Assembly: GCA_964403015.1 (NCBI GenBank)
Contig: CAYOEJ010000004.1
Location: 1 to 64,000, forward strand
Origin: CAYOEJ01 sp964403015
GTDB lineage: Bacteria > Actinomycetota > Actinomycetes > Actinomycetales > Actinomycetaceae
Direction: 5' to 3'
Length of the DNA stretch: 64,000 nt
In this document: in pieces, positions 43,620 through 52,579 of the stretch
How positions within the stretch are numbered: the first letter of the stretch is position 1
Layout of the letters: each line of letters begins with the position of its first letter
Made by a program: the position numbers and the translations under genes
Notes under the pieces: generated by a model
Told to the model about the DNA's origin: nothing
Databases searched by the model: none
What the model saw: the letters and a program-made list of their open reading frames with translations, nothing else

Positions 43620-44336
43620 TCACATGGGTGCATAGAGGGAAAAGCCCTCGAAGTAAACTGCCTTTTCGGCACTGCAGATCTCACGAGGATCCTTGGCGGG
43701 ATCGTTGATCACCACAAGGCCCGCCCCGTCGGAGAGCAGCTGGTATCCAAGTGAAAGTGCGCTGGGCAGCGTGGGGAAGGTGACCGCTACACGGTCTCCT
43801 TCAGGAACATACCGCACAGCTCGGGCGAAGAACGACGCATTTGAGTATTCGTCGACTCCGGACACCATAAGTGCATCTGGGTGCGACAATACGCTTGCGG
43901 AGCCGTCCTCGACGCCATCTGGAAGGTCGCCATCCCATGCGAAAGCCAGACTCTCTAGGTTGAGTGCCACGACGTCGTCGTCGTTATCCGTTTCTATGGC
44001 TTCTGGCTCGTCAGTAACGACGACGGTACCGGATTCGTGGTCGCGAACTCGCTCGCGCCCGATCACCACGCTGCCGCCGGCAACTAGCGCGGCCAATCCC
44101 CAGGCCACTGACTTCCAGTGGGTGGGAAGATCGAGTACTACGCGGGCTCCGGGCTCGAGTTCACATTCGTCGACGAGGTAGTTCGCGATCTTTGCGATGT
44201 GGTTAGCCAAGACCTTGCCGGATAGTTCAATGCGTTCATCTTGGCCATACCAAATCAGTGCTGGGCTCGTGCCCGTCCTGAGTAGCTGTCCGTACACCTG
44301 CGCGGGAGTCGCCGCGCGACGATCGTTGTCAGTCAT
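43620..44336 (-). CDS. TIGR03089 family protein
   Basis: A 238-residue protein of the actinobacterial TIGR03089 family, related to the N-terminal half of AMP-binding enzymes (WYGQDERIELSGKVLANHIAK, LDLPTHWKSVAWGLAALVAGG) but lacking the ATP-binding and lysine motifs of active ligases. Function unknown; it is conserved near LCP genes in this phylum. Its ATG overlaps the stop of the inositol-phosphatase-like gene by 4 bp. Confidence 0.88.
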   Translation of the reverse strand: MTDNDRRAATPAQVYGQLLRTGTSPALIWYGQDERIELSGKVLANHIAKIANYLVDECELEPGARVVLDLPTHWKSVAWGLAALVAGGSVVIGRERVRDHESGTVVVTDEPEAIETDNDDDVVALNLESLAFAWDGDLPDGVEDGSASVLSHPDALMVSGVDEYSNASFFARAVRYVPEGDRVAVTFPTLPSALSLGYQLLSDGAGLVVINDPAKDPREICSAEKAVYFEGFSLYAPM

Positions 44337-45211
44337 TGGGGCTGTCCGTTCTGGGAAAGAAAATCTGTGGCAAAGGGCTGGGCTTCGACATGGCCTATGA
44401 CGTCCATGAACAGCTCGACCGCTTCACGGGAGGCCCCAGCACAGTAGCTGGCACAATCCCAGCGCCTAGATTCATCGCGGGTTCGGTCGTCGCGAATGCC
44501 AACGTAATGGCCGCCCGCACCGAGAACGAGTGCGATTCCGGCGCTCACATCCCAAGGCTGCGTGCCAAGCGCAAAGTTTCCGATCATGGTTCCGTCAGCG
44601 ACTTCTGCGAGGTCGAGCGCAGTCGTGCCGTGCTTTCGTACTGATTTCACTTGGCTAATGAGGTGCATGTATGCGCGGCCCGCGCCTTCTTTATCGCGCA
44701 GCTTCGAGTTGGGGAACTCCGCTACCGCCACGGATTCATGAAGCGGTAAATCCCGCACACGAATTGCTGTTCCGTTTTTGTATGAACCGCTCGAATCGGC
44801 GCGATACATGAGGTCTCGCGTTGGCTGGTAGATCACTCCGGCAAGGACATCGTCGCCGCGTGCGGCTGCGATCGAGACACACCACTTTTCTAAGCCCGAG
44901 GCAAAGTTGGACGTGCCATCGATGGGATCGACGAGCCAGATAATGTCGTTCGAGCCCGGGGTTGCGGGCGAACCTTTGCTATTGAGAATGCACCCTTCTT
45001 CCTCGCCCAGCATGTAGGAATCGGGGGTGCGCTCGAAAAGGATAGAGCGGATCTTCTTTTCGGCTGCTTTATCGTGGACCGTGACGACGTCGTGAAAGTC
45101 GTGTTTCGTCTGTACTGGTCCGGGATCGTCGAAAGCTTCGAGAAGGGCGGGCCCAACGGCCCGCGCCGCCTCTTGCGCAATATCGGCGAGCTGATCAATC
45201 ATTCCACTCAT
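44333..45211 (-). CDS. Inositol monophosphatase family protein
   Basis: Mg2+-dependent sugar-phosphate phosphatase fold, 292 residues. Metal-binding motifs are present: LGEEEG, WLVDPIDGTSNF and QPWDVSAGIALVLGAGG. Substrate could be inositol phosphate, fructose-1,6-bisphosphate or histidinol phosphate. The start at 45211 is preferred; an in-frame start 34 codons upstream would add a non-conserved basic stretch. Operon with TIGR03089; divergent from whiB. Confidence 0.9.
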   Translation of the reverse strand: MSGMIDQLADIAQEAARAVGPALLEAFDDPGPVQTKHDFHDVVTVHDKAAEKKIRSILFERTPDSYMLGEEEGCILNSKGSPATPGSNDIIWLVDPIDGTSNFASGLEKWCVSIAAARGDDVLAGVIYQPTRDLMYRADSSGSYKNGTAIRVRDLPLHESVAVAEFPNSKLRDKEGAGRAYMHLISQVKSVRKHGTTALDLAEVADGTMIGNFALGTQPWDVSAGIALVLGAGGHYVGIRDDRTRDESRRWDCASYCAGASREAVELFMDVIGHVEAQPFATDFLSQNGQPQ

Positions 45212-45336
45212 ATATCCATCGTCCCACGGATTGCTGTCAGGGTGGCTTCTGAAAGCGCCTGGCGAAATCCGGCAAACTGCCGGTTCAACAACACGCCGCA
45301 ACACGCATGTCAAGGGGAGAAGTTTGCCGTATCGCC

Positions 45337-45366
45337 TTGACTTTTAGGGGATGACACACGTGTAAT
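45337..45366 (+). promoter_or_regulatory. Probable whiB promoter
   Basis: TTGACT (45337-45342) and TGTAAT (45361-45366), spacing 18, followed 20 nt later by CGGAGGA and the ATG at 45399. The best sigma-70-like promoter I see in the window. Confidence 0.6.
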
Positions 45367-45398
45367 TTACCTAGTGAATGTGAAACGGAGGACCACGC

Positions 45399-45758
45399 AT
45401 GTGGGAAATTGAGGGTACGTCCCGGCTCAAGGCTGCACGCACCACCGATGATGCACAGGTTGCGCAGAGCCTCATGCAGGGCATTTTCAACCTAGGCTAC
45501 GGAACCGCAGATACGGAAGATCTCGGCTGGATGCAGGAAGCGCTGTGCGCGCAGACCGATCCGGACATTTTCTACCCGGAAAAGGGCGGTTCAACGGCAC
45601 CTGCAACATCTGTGTGCAATAGCTGTTCAGTTCGCGGTGAATGCCTCGAATATGCCGTCACGAACGATATTCGTCACGGTATTTGGGGCGGAACATCGGA
45701 TAACGATCGGAAGCGCATGGCTCGCGAACGTAAGGCGGCCGGCGGCGCTCGCAGCTGA
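45399..45758 (+). CDS. WhiB family transcriptional regulator (WhiB2-like)
   Basis: Iron-sulfur regulator of 119 residues. The four cluster cysteines are Cys50, Cys73, Cys76 and Cys82, followed by the HGIWGGTS turn (93-100) and a basic C-terminal tail. FYPEKGGST after the first Cys is typical of the WhiB2/WhmD group, which controls division and septation. GT and DUF5719 genes follow on the same strand, 13 bp away. Confidence 0.94.
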   Translation: MWEIEGTSRLKAARTTDDAQVAQSLMQGIFNLGYGTADTEDLGWMQEALCAQTDPDIFYPEKGGSTAPATSVCNSCSVRGECLEYAVTNDIRHGIWGGTSDNDRKRMARERKAAGGARS

Positions 45759-45771
45759 TTAGCCACTCGCA

Positions 45772-48700
45772 GTGAGTGATATACACCTCGAGCGTACGGC
45801 TCGCGATAAGGTCACGACCATCATTATTTCGGATGGTCGTGACCTTGCGTTTCTCGACGAGACTTTGCTGGGTGTGGCTGAGCAAACCCACCAAAGTGAC
45901 CGAGTCATCGTCGGTCTCGTTTCCCTCGAGTCGGCGGCGGTGCAGCCACTAGAAACTCATCTGGACGACTACGTGGTGAGCGCCATTGGTGAGCAGGAAA
46001 ACCTAGGTGCCGCTATCAAAGCAGCGCTGTCAAAGGCTGGCGAGGATTCGGAAGATGGGTGGTACTGGGTCCTACATGCTGATTCCGCTCCCGCACCCAC
46101 CGCGCTCGATCGTCTTCTGCGCGTGGGCGAGCACTCGAATCGCATTGGCGCGGTGGGGCCAAAGCAGATCGGTTGGGAGTCCGCGCGGGGCGAGAGAGAA
46201 CTTTTGGAAGTTGGCATTCGAGCCACACGATCCGCCCGCCGCGTGCCCGAAATAGAGGTGGGCGAACGGGACCAGGGCCAGTACGACTCTCGAGACGACG
46301 TCCTAGCCGTTGGCACAGCGGGAATGCTTATCCGGAAGTCGGCGTGGCGAGAACTCGACGGCTTCAATCCACACCTTGGCCCCTTCGGCGATGGTCTTGA
46401 GTTTTCTCGCCGCCTCCGTCACGCGGGCTATCGCGTGGTGGTCGAGCCTCAAGCAACGGTGCGCCATGCACGTAACAGCTTGGGCGAAGATCCAGCGTAC
46501 TCCTTTGGCCGACGCCGGAGCGCACAAATGCTCAACGCGCAGCTCGCTGCGCCAGGTTGGCTCGTCCCCCTGTTGTGGCTCGGATATACGCTTGGCTCGA
46601 TTCCTCGTGCAATTCTGCGACTTCTGCTCAAGGAACCAACGCGTGCGGGAGGGGAAGTTCGTGCCGGGCTGAGTAATCTCGCAGCGATACCGGCCATCCT
46701 GCAAGGGCGCCGTGCTATCCAAGATGTTCGAGAGGTGTCCGGCAGTGCCTTGCGCCAGCTTGAGGCTTCTCCCGCAGAGGTTCGGGCTGCCAAGCGGGAA
46801 TCACGCCGCTCACGTGCCGAAGCTAGGGCCCTTGCACTACTCCCAGACCCGCTCACACTGAGCGCGCAAAGCGATCTGCGCAGACATGCGCGCCGGGGCG
46901 CGCTCGTCACCATCTTCTTTGGAATACTTCTTACCGCTCTGCTTCATCTGCCGTTATTCGCGCAAGGAACCTTGGCGGGCGGCCAGATCACACACGCCAC
47001 CGCGACGGCGGGAGATCTATGGGATGTCATTCGGTCCGGCTGGCTACCAACCGGCGATGGCTATCCACTTCCCGTTGATTCGCTGTGGGTCGCATTTTTG
47101 CCCCTTTTAGCGCTCGGGATGCCGATTGGCCTGACGCTTGGCCAACTCATCACCGCCATTATTTATGCTGCGATCCCGCTTAGCGCCCTCACCGGATACC
47201 TCGCTGTTGGACGGTTGACAAAGAGCTGGCACGTTCGCGTTGTTCTCGGGCTGCTGTGGTCGATCGGGCCTCCCATGCTCGAGAGCTTGGCTGGCGGGCG
47301 CATCGCGTCGGTCATCATCCATATCCTCCTTCCACTTTTGGTGTTTGCAGTTGTAGGAGCTTGGCGCGGTTCGTCCACTATGCTTGGCCTATCTGCCTTG
47401 ACGCTCGGACTCCTCTCCACTGCATCGCCAATGTTCCTTCTAGCGTCGGTTGCTTTGGCAGCGATCGGCCTCGTGTACTGCCGAGGTGCTCGCAAGCGCT
47501 GGCTGTGGCTACCCCTGCCTGCCCTCGGCATGCTTGCTCCCGCAATTCGCCAGCTAGATCCGTCCGAGATCACTCCATTCCTGTTTTCGATGCCAGGCAA
47601 ACCAGTCGCATCACCGCGTGACCCGAGCGAGTTGCTCGACCTGTTCTCGCTGCGTTCCGTTTCTCTTTCTAACGATCTGGACTGGCTGCTCTACATCCCG
47701 ATCGGTATCCTCTTGGTTGCCGCTGTGTTTGCGCTGGTGCGCAGGCATCGCCAGTGGCCAATTCGCCTGGGTTGGGCGGTCATGGTTGTCGGTTTTAGCT
47801 GGGCGCTCATCGCAACGCGCACGGAGGTTGGCCACATTGTCGATGGTCTTAACAGGACGTCCGTAGTTGGATGGGCAGGCGTTGGACTGAGCGTATTTTG
47901 GTTGGGACTCATCCTCGTTCTCGCCAATGGGTCAGATGCTCTTCGAACCTCCTTGCGCACGCGTAGTTTTGGGCTGGCCCACGTCATCGGCGGTTTACTC
48001 ATGGCGCTCGTTCCGCTCACAGTTCCAGCCATGGCCGGGCAGTGGATTCATCTGCAACTCACGAGCACACACAACGACCTCACTGGTGCCGACGACGTTC
48101 TGCCCGCCATGGCGCGTGAATCGCAGAGCGGGCCGAACTCGGGGAGAGTGCTGGCGCTAGTTTCCACTTCTGACGGCATTGAGGCCGAAGTGTGGCGTCG
48201 CACCGGGATTGAGATACACGAGTTCTCGACGATCAAAACCATTCGTGAGCTCAATGCCATCAGCAATGGCGAAGCCTTAAGCGATAACGAATCGCTTGCC
48301 ACCGGCGTCGTCAACCTCACCAGTGGTTCCCAAAACGCTGCCTCGCAGCTTGCGGCACACGCAATCACTGTGGTTCTTGTACCGCCAAGCGATGAGAGAA
48401 GCGGAGCGGAACACCGCGGAGAACTCATCGCCCAGCTGCACGCCGTCGCGGGACTCGAGTACGTGACGGACAACGAGACCGGGACCTTCTGGCGAGTTCG
48501 AACCAGCGACCCACCACCAGCGCGACTTCATACCAGCGACGGGGAGATCATTGCCTCGGGCACGGTAGAAGCCCACGGCGAAATTGCCGGATCGATCGAA
48601 ACCCGAGAGTTGGCTCTTGCTGAACGAGCAGACGAGGGCTGGGTCGCCACAATCAACGGTGACGAGCTCCAGTCCATTGAGGCAGATTTGCAAACTTGGG

Positions 48701-48846
48701 AAATTCCCCGCCAAACAGCGGGTGAGGTTCACGTGACATACTCGGACACCACCAATGATGTCTTGGTGGGAATTCAACTTCTCACGATGATCGTCACCTT
48801 TATTGTGGCGCTGCCGTTACGCACACGGAAGGGGAGTGTGGAATGA
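45772..48846 (+). CDS. Glycosyltransferase family 2 fused to a large multi-span membrane protein
   Basis: A 1024-residue protein. The N-terminal ~250 residues are a GT2 domain (VTTIIISDGRDLAFLDETL, GWYWVLHADSAP, and FGDGLEFSRRLRHAGYRVVV with the ED-like catalytic region). A linker of coiled, basic character (about 310-375) is followed by about a dozen membrane helices (about 375-770), a ~220-residue extracytoplasmic domain and a last helix. Likely makes or modifies a lipid-linked or wall glycan; acceptor unknown. GTG start. Overlaps the next gene by 4 bp. Confidence 0.85.
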   Translation: MSDIHLERTARDKVTTIIISDGRDLAFLDETLLGVAEQTHQSDRVIVGLVSLESAAVQPLETHLDDYVVSAIGEQENLGAAIKAALSKAGEDSEDGWYWVLHADSAPAPTALDRLLRVGEHSNRIGAVGPKQIGWESARGERELLEVGIRATRSARRVPEIEVGERDQGQYDSRDDVLAVGTAGMLIRKSAWRELDGFNPHLGPFGDGLEFSRRLRHAGYRVVVEPQATVRHARNSLGEDPAYSFGRRRSAQMLNAQLAAPGWLVPLLWLGYTLGSIPRAILRLLLKEPTRAGGEVRAGLSNLAAIPAILQGRRAIQDVREVSGSALRQLEASPAEVRAAKRESRRSRAEARALALLPDPLTLSAQSDLRRHARRGALVTIFFGILLTALLHLPLFAQGTLAGGQITHATATAGDLWDVIRSGWLPTGDGYPLPVDSLWVAFLPLLALGMPIGLTLGQLITAIIYAAIPLSALTGYLAVGRLTKSWHVRVVLGLLWSIGPPMLESLAGGRIASVIIHILLPLLVFAVVGAWRGSSTMLGLSALTLGLLSTASPMFLLASVALAAIGLVYCRGARKRWLWLPLPALGMLAPAIRQLDPSEITPFLFSMPGKPVASPRDPSELLDLFSLRSVSLSNDLDWLLYIPIGILLVAAVFALVRRHRQWPIRLGWAVMVVGFSWALIATRTEVGHIVDGLNRTSVVGWAGVGLSVFWLGLILVLANGSDALRTSLRTRSFGLAHVIGGLLMALVPLTVPAMAGQWIHLQLTSTHNDLTGADDVLPAMARESQSGPNSGRVLALVSTSDGIEAEVWRRTGIEIHEFSTIKTIRELNAISNGEALSDNESLATGVVNLTSGSQNAASQLAAHAITVVLVPPSDERSGAEHRGELIAQLHAVAGLEYVTDNETGTFWRVRTSDPPPARLHTSDGEIIASGTVEAHGEIAGSIETRELALAERADEGWVATINGDELQSIEADLQTWEIPRQTAGEVHVTYSDTTNDVLVGIQLLTMIVTFIVALPLRTRKGSVE

Positions 48847-50309
48847 GAGTGAAGGCTACGATATCGGGAGTCGCTCTCATCGCAGCGGCCACGGGATTAA
48901 CCGCACTCGCCTTGGGCATGGACGTTACGGAGCCAACGAACGGCGAGGCGCCGGTTCTGACTCCGGACACCGCCACCATGGCTCTCGTATGTAACGGCGG
49001 AGTTTCTAGAACAATTGACGCGGGTGTCGACGTTGAAGAGCTTGATGAGAACACCGCTGGGTGGGCAGGAATCCTTGCTAGCGGCCGTTCGGAGCGTCAA
49101 TGGATGCCCCTACCCGAAGAACGCGAACGAAGCGTCGCAGGCCCCGTTCTCGCTCCCGACCTGCTGGGCGAGACCGAGCTTGGTCATCCGCAGGCGTTCG
49201 GTGTTTTGAGAGTGACCGAAGCGGGCGACGTTACCAGAGTCGCGGGTGCTACCACCCATCGTGCAGAGGCGGGAGACGTAGCAGGCCTTGCTAATGATGC
49301 TTGCCAGTGGGCGAGCAGTTCGATGTGGATCGTGGGTTCCTCGTCTGAGCTTGGCGTATCCAACCGTCTAGTGGTCTCCAATCCGGGTGCTACCACCGTC
49401 ACCGTGATGATCGATGGTTACTCCTCAATAGGCGAGATGGATCTTGGGGCAAATGGAGTTGTTAACCTGTCTCCTCGCTCGTCTACCGAGATCATTCTCG
49501 ACGGTATCCTTCCACAGGATCCACGTATCGCACTCCGACTCAGTACGGACTCCGGAAGATTCTCAGCCTCTCTGCAGACGGCGGCACTAGAAGGCTTCAC
49601 CCCGGCAGGACTTTCATTCGTCTCCGGCTCGGAATTTGGACGGGAACTGACCATCCCCGGTCTGTTCATCCCCGCGGCGCCTTCAGGCAATGGCGGGGTT
49701 TCACGACTTGCCCACCCTGACGTGACAGGGAAAGTTCGCATCGTCAATCCATCTGATGACCCGCGAACCGTGGACATCGCAACCGTCTTGGGTGACGAAG
49801 AGACGCCACTGCCCGGCGGCGAAGGCGTAACTGTGGCTCCCCAGACCGTCCTTGATCTCAGCCTCGATGGACTGACACCGGGAACTCACGGGGTCATTGT
49901 TCGTGCAGATGGCGACGTGGCAGCAGGCGTTGAGGTGCGTGAGGGCAACGCGGAGGACGGCTGGGACACTGCGTGGCTGTCGACTCAGGCTCCCATGCGG
50001 CAGGGTGGCGTTGCGTTTGGCCTTTCGCAGGGCGAGTTAGGCCTGATGGCCACCGACAGCGCCAACGTAACGTGGACGGCTTACAACGATGCTATCGAAG
50101 AAATCGACAGCGAAACCCTGGCTGTAGCGGGAACGCAGAGCATCTCGTTGCCCGACGGTACGTCGTACGTCTGGATGGAGTCCGACGACGACGTTTGGGC
50201 GGCCGTAAACCTACGGGCGCCGCTGGAGAATAGGACAGCCGTCGACTGGACGCCGCTGACGTCTGGCGCGGCAGAAACTCAAAACCTGCGCATTGACGTC
50301 CGTCCGTAG
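48843..50309 (+). CDS. DUF5719 family exported protein
   Basis: A 488-residue protein with one N-terminal membrane helix (about 7-25) and a beta-rich extracytoplasmic region; no enzymatic motif seen. Segments such as SNRLVVSNPGATTVTVMIDG and VRIVNPSDDPRTVDIATV look like repeated immunoglobulin-like modules. Its location and 4-bp overlap with the giant glycosyltransferase match the conserved pairing of DUF5719 with that gene in actinobacteria, suggesting a shared envelope function. Confidence 0.83.
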   Translation: MRVKATISGVALIAAATGLTALALGMDVTEPTNGEAPVLTPDTATMALVCNGGVSRTIDAGVDVEELDENTAGWAGILASGRSERQWMPLPEERERSVAGPVLAPDLLGETELGHPQAFGVLRVTEAGDVTRVAGATTHRAEAGDVAGLANDACQWASSSMWIVGSSSELGVSNRLVVSNPGATTVTVMIDGYSSIGEMDLGANGVVNLSPRSSTEIILDGILPQDPRIALRLSTDSGRFSASLQTAALEGFTPAGLSFVSGSEFGRELTIPGLFIPAAPSGNGGVSRLAHPDVTGKVRIVNPSDDPRTVDIATVLGDEETPLPGGEGVTVAPQTVLDLSLDGLTPGTHGVIVRADGDVAAGVEVREGNAEDGWDTAWLSTQAPMRQGGVAFGLSQGELGLMATDSANVTWTAYNDAIEEIDSETLAVAGTQSISLPDGTSYVWMESDDDVWAAVNLRAPLENRTAVDWTPLTSGAAETQNLRIDVRP

Positions 50310-50414
50310 AATCCCCGGTCCGTGAGCAAGTGGCACCCCCACTGACGCAACAATGACGTAGCTTGGCTAAACTGAGTCCCGAGGCGCCGACGCGAGCGAC
50401 GCCCGAGGTCCGCG

Positions 50415-50849
50415 TTAAAGGTAGTCGATCTCCTCGGGATCCATCTCGAGTGCCGTTGCCAACTGGTTCGTGATGACATCATGAATGAACCAGCGCGGAT
50501 CCGGTTCCTTCTTGGTAGCCTCTAAGATCGGCATCCGATAGAAAATGATTCGCCCGCGTATCTTTGCAGGCCTTTCGAATGGCAGGAATCGCGATAGCGG
50601 GATTCCCTGCTCCCAAGGTGCCGGGTCTTGCTGGGGAACATCGAGTACCGCAAAGTCATAGCGATCGAGTTTGGGGCCGAGCCTGCGCTTAAAGTTCCCA
50701 AGATCCCAGGCGATCACGTCGTCAAACTGATCTGCTCGCGTCCGCCAGACGGGGGCGGTCATCGGCACGATGGGACCGCGAAATCCGCGACCGTGGCGAT
50801 CGCGTCGGCGCGCGTTGGCGCGGCTAGGAATAGCGGACTCGTAACTCAC
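50415..50849 (-). CDS. Zincin-like metallopeptidase family protein without HExxH
   Basis: A 144-residue protein of the small actinobacterial metallopeptidase family found beside DUF3499 genes. RRDRHGRGFRGPIVP and the ending MDPEEIDYL are the family blocks. At the position where zincins carry HExxH it reads HDVIT, so classical zinc binding is unlikely. GTG start, 6 nt downstream of TAAGCT on the minus strand, implying a leaderless mRNA. Divergent from DUF3499. Confidence 0.8.
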   Translation of the reverse strand: MSYESAIPSRANARRRDRHGRGFRGPIVPMTAPVWRTRADQFDDVIAWDLGNFKRRLGPKLDRYDFAVLDVPQQDPAPWEQGIPLSRFLPFERPAKIRGRIIFYRMPILEATKKEPDPRWFIHDVITNQLATALEMDPEEIDYL

Positions 50850-50855
50850 ATGGCC

Positions 50856-50861
50856 AGCTTA
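50856..50861 (-). promoter_or_regulatory. Putative -10 box of the leaderless zincin-like gene
   Basis: TAAGCT on the minus strand, then 6 nt, then GTG at 50849. Confidence 0.45.
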
Positions 50862-50918
50862 GCGTTCGCGGTACGTGCTCGCGCCGAGCCCGCGCGTTCA
50901 GATGTAGAGTTGTTTCTC

Positions 50919-51431
50919 GTGAGTCCTATTCGTCAATGTTCCCGTACCAACTGTCGCGAGAGCGCCGTTGCCACGATGACGTACGGCTATAAAGAAGCCA
51001 CGGCAGTCATCGGCCCACTTTCACCCATTGCCCAGCCGGGCGCGTTTGATCTGTGCATGGAGCACGCGCATTCGGTGACCGTTCCCGTGGGTTGGCAAAT
51101 GGTCCGTCTCGTGACGGAGTTTGAACCGGTGGAACCCTCAGATGATGATCTCACCGCCCTTGCCGACGCGATCCGTGAGGCCTCGAGGCGCGAGGTTGCA
51201 CCTCCGCAGCCTGCGCGCCGTGAAGTGCGTCGCCCAGCAACCGACCTTTCTACCCCTCCTACGCCTCGTCCGCGTTTCGCAGTGATACCTGGCCTTGGAG
51301 ATGAGCCCGATGGCGACGACGCCGGAGCAAAGGGTGAGACTGAAGCCGCATTTGCTGAGGACGAGTCGTCGCGAGCTGCTTCGGCCGCACGATCGACACC
51401 GCTCAGCTCTGTAGAAGATGAGGAAAACTGA
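50919..51431 (+). CDS. DUF3499 family protein
   Basis: A 170-residue cytoplasmic protein. Its N-terminal half has RQCSRTNC, AVATMTYGYKEATAVIGPLS and FDLCMEHAHSVTVPVGWQMV, with Cys/His positions that look like a zinc site; the C-terminal ~90 residues are disordered and acidic. Function unknown but conserved beside whiB2 genes. I chose the GTG at 50919, where the family sequence begins, 8 nt after TAGAGT (50905-50910); longer in-frame starts run into the divergent gene. Overlaps the next start by one base. Confidence 0.87.
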   Translation: MSPIRQCSRTNCRESAVATMTYGYKEATAVIGPLSPIAQPGAFDLCMEHAHSVTVPVGWQMVRLVTEFEPVEPSDDDLTALADAIREASRREVAPPQPARREVRRPATDLSTPPTPRPRFAVIPGLGDEPDGDDAGAKGETEAAFAEDESSRAASAARSTPLSSVEDEEN

Positions 51432-51628
51432 TGGAACAGTGGTTTGACGAATCCCTGCGTTGTCCCGTGACCGGTGCTCGACTCCAGAGGGTCACTAACG
51501 ACGACGGAACCACCGAGCTCGTTGCAGACGAAGGCGCGAGCCCACGGCTCGCCTATCCCGTTATCGACGATGTCCCGCACCTGCTCGAATCATACGCACG
51601 GTCGATCGACGATACGCCCCAGCGCTAG
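51431..51628 (+). CDS. Trm112 family protein
   Basis: A 65-residue protein of the Trm112/UPF0434 family: LRCPVTGARLQ at the start and LAYPVIDDVPHLLESYAR at the end. Family members act as small partner proteins of methyltransferases or have unknown roles in bacteria. Only one Cys-pair member (Cys11) is visible. Starts on the last base of the DUF3499 stop. Confidence 0.9.
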   Translation: MEQWFDESLRCPVTGARLQRVTNDDGTTELVADEGASPRLAYPVIDDVPHLLESYARSIDDTPQR

Positions 51629-51656
51629 CGGCCGAGCCTAAAAGCCATCGGCCGCT
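51627..51656. terminator. Bidirectional terminator between Trm112 and RDD genes
   Basis: AGCGGCCGA (51627-51635), overlapping the Trm112 stop, pairs perfectly with TCGGCCGCT (51648-51656), loop 12 nt, with GTCTTT on the right and AAAAG in the loop. Confidence 0.7.
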
Positions 51657-51676
51657 GTCTTTGGTCGCGGATCGAC

Positions 51677-52540
51677 CTACGCGGGATCCGGAACCTGATA
51701 GGGCAATCTTTCCGTGGCGCTCAGCGAACGGCTCTGGTGCTCGCGGCGATGTTCGTGCCGCTGCAGTTCGGCCTCGTGCCGAACAAGCATGAGCGCGGAT
51801 AGGAAGTCCTCGGGCGAGGTCCCCCACGGAGGTGGGGGAGAGACGTAATTTTCTGCGGAGGCTGCCAGAAGCCGGCCTTGGGCCGCACGAGCCGGCCCTG
51901 TGAGTCGGCGTGAATGGCGCAGGAAGTCGACGATGTTAAGAGCCAAGCCAGTGGGCAGGTTTCGCGTCTGAACAGATTGAGCCCACCCTTGGAGGCCATC
52001 AGGCATCCAAACTTTAGGTTCCCAGTTGGTGGCTTTTGGCCAGCGCACCACGTACGTCCCGGCCAGCATGTCACCCAGCCGCTGGCCGCGCTTAGTCAAT
52101 GCGGACGTGATGAGTGCGAGTGACCCCAGCGTCAACCACACCTCGACGATTCCGATAGTGGCGCGCACGAAGGCCTGCCGAATAGTTATGCGTCCACCAT
52201 CGGATCGAACCACGCGGGTGCGGGTCAGGAGCTTGCCAAGGGATGTTCCCCCGCTAAGGCCAGTAACCAGAGCTGGGATCAGCCAAAAGAATGATGCCAG
52301 CAACAGAGTCATTGCCGTGCGAAAAGTTGCTTCGCTAAGTCCGAACCCGTGCCTGAGTAGCTGCTCAAGAATGAAGCCAAGCAGAAGAGCCATAAGCACA
52401 TAGTCCACAAACCCAGAGACCATTCTTGTGGTCACGGTCGCCGAAGGCAGGTCAAGTGCTACGGCCTCGCCCGTGACGATCTCCTCGCCCAGGTAGCCGC
52501 TTGCTCGCAGTTGATCATACTGATCTTGATTTCGTGCCAC
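51677..52540 (-). CDS. RDD family membrane protein
   Basis: A 287-residue membrane protein of the RDD family. The N-terminal half has the defining Arg and Asp positions (VTTRMVSGFVDYVLMALLLG), GTSLGKLLTRTRVV and a KRGQRLGDMLAGTYVVR motif with three helices; the C-terminal ~110 residues are cytoplasmic and rich in Arg/Glu/His. Function unknown. GTG start at 52540. Divergent from a SpoIIM-like gene, a pairing that is common in actinobacteria. Confidence 0.87.
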   Translation of the reverse strand: MARNQDQYDQLRASGYLGEEIVTGEAVALDLPSATVTTRMVSGFVDYVLMALLLGFILEQLLRHGFGLSEATFRTAMTLLLASFFWLIPALVTGLSGGTSLGKLLTRTRVVRSDGGRITIRQAFVRATIGIVEVWLTLGSLALITSALTKRGQRLGDMLAGTYVVRWPKATNWEPKVWMPDGLQGWAQSVQTRNLPTGLALNIVDFLRHSRRLTGPARAAQGRLLAASAENYVSPPPPWGTSPEDFLSALMLVRHEAELQRHEHRREHQSRSLSATERLPYQVPDPA

Positions 52541-52579
52541 GTCTACAGGATACCCGCACCTTTGTGGCACAGTTGGAAC

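Noticed and set aside
43620..44336. Truncated acyl-CoA ligase pseudogene
   Set aside because: The length and content match the TIGR03089 family, which naturally resembles only the first half of such enzymes.
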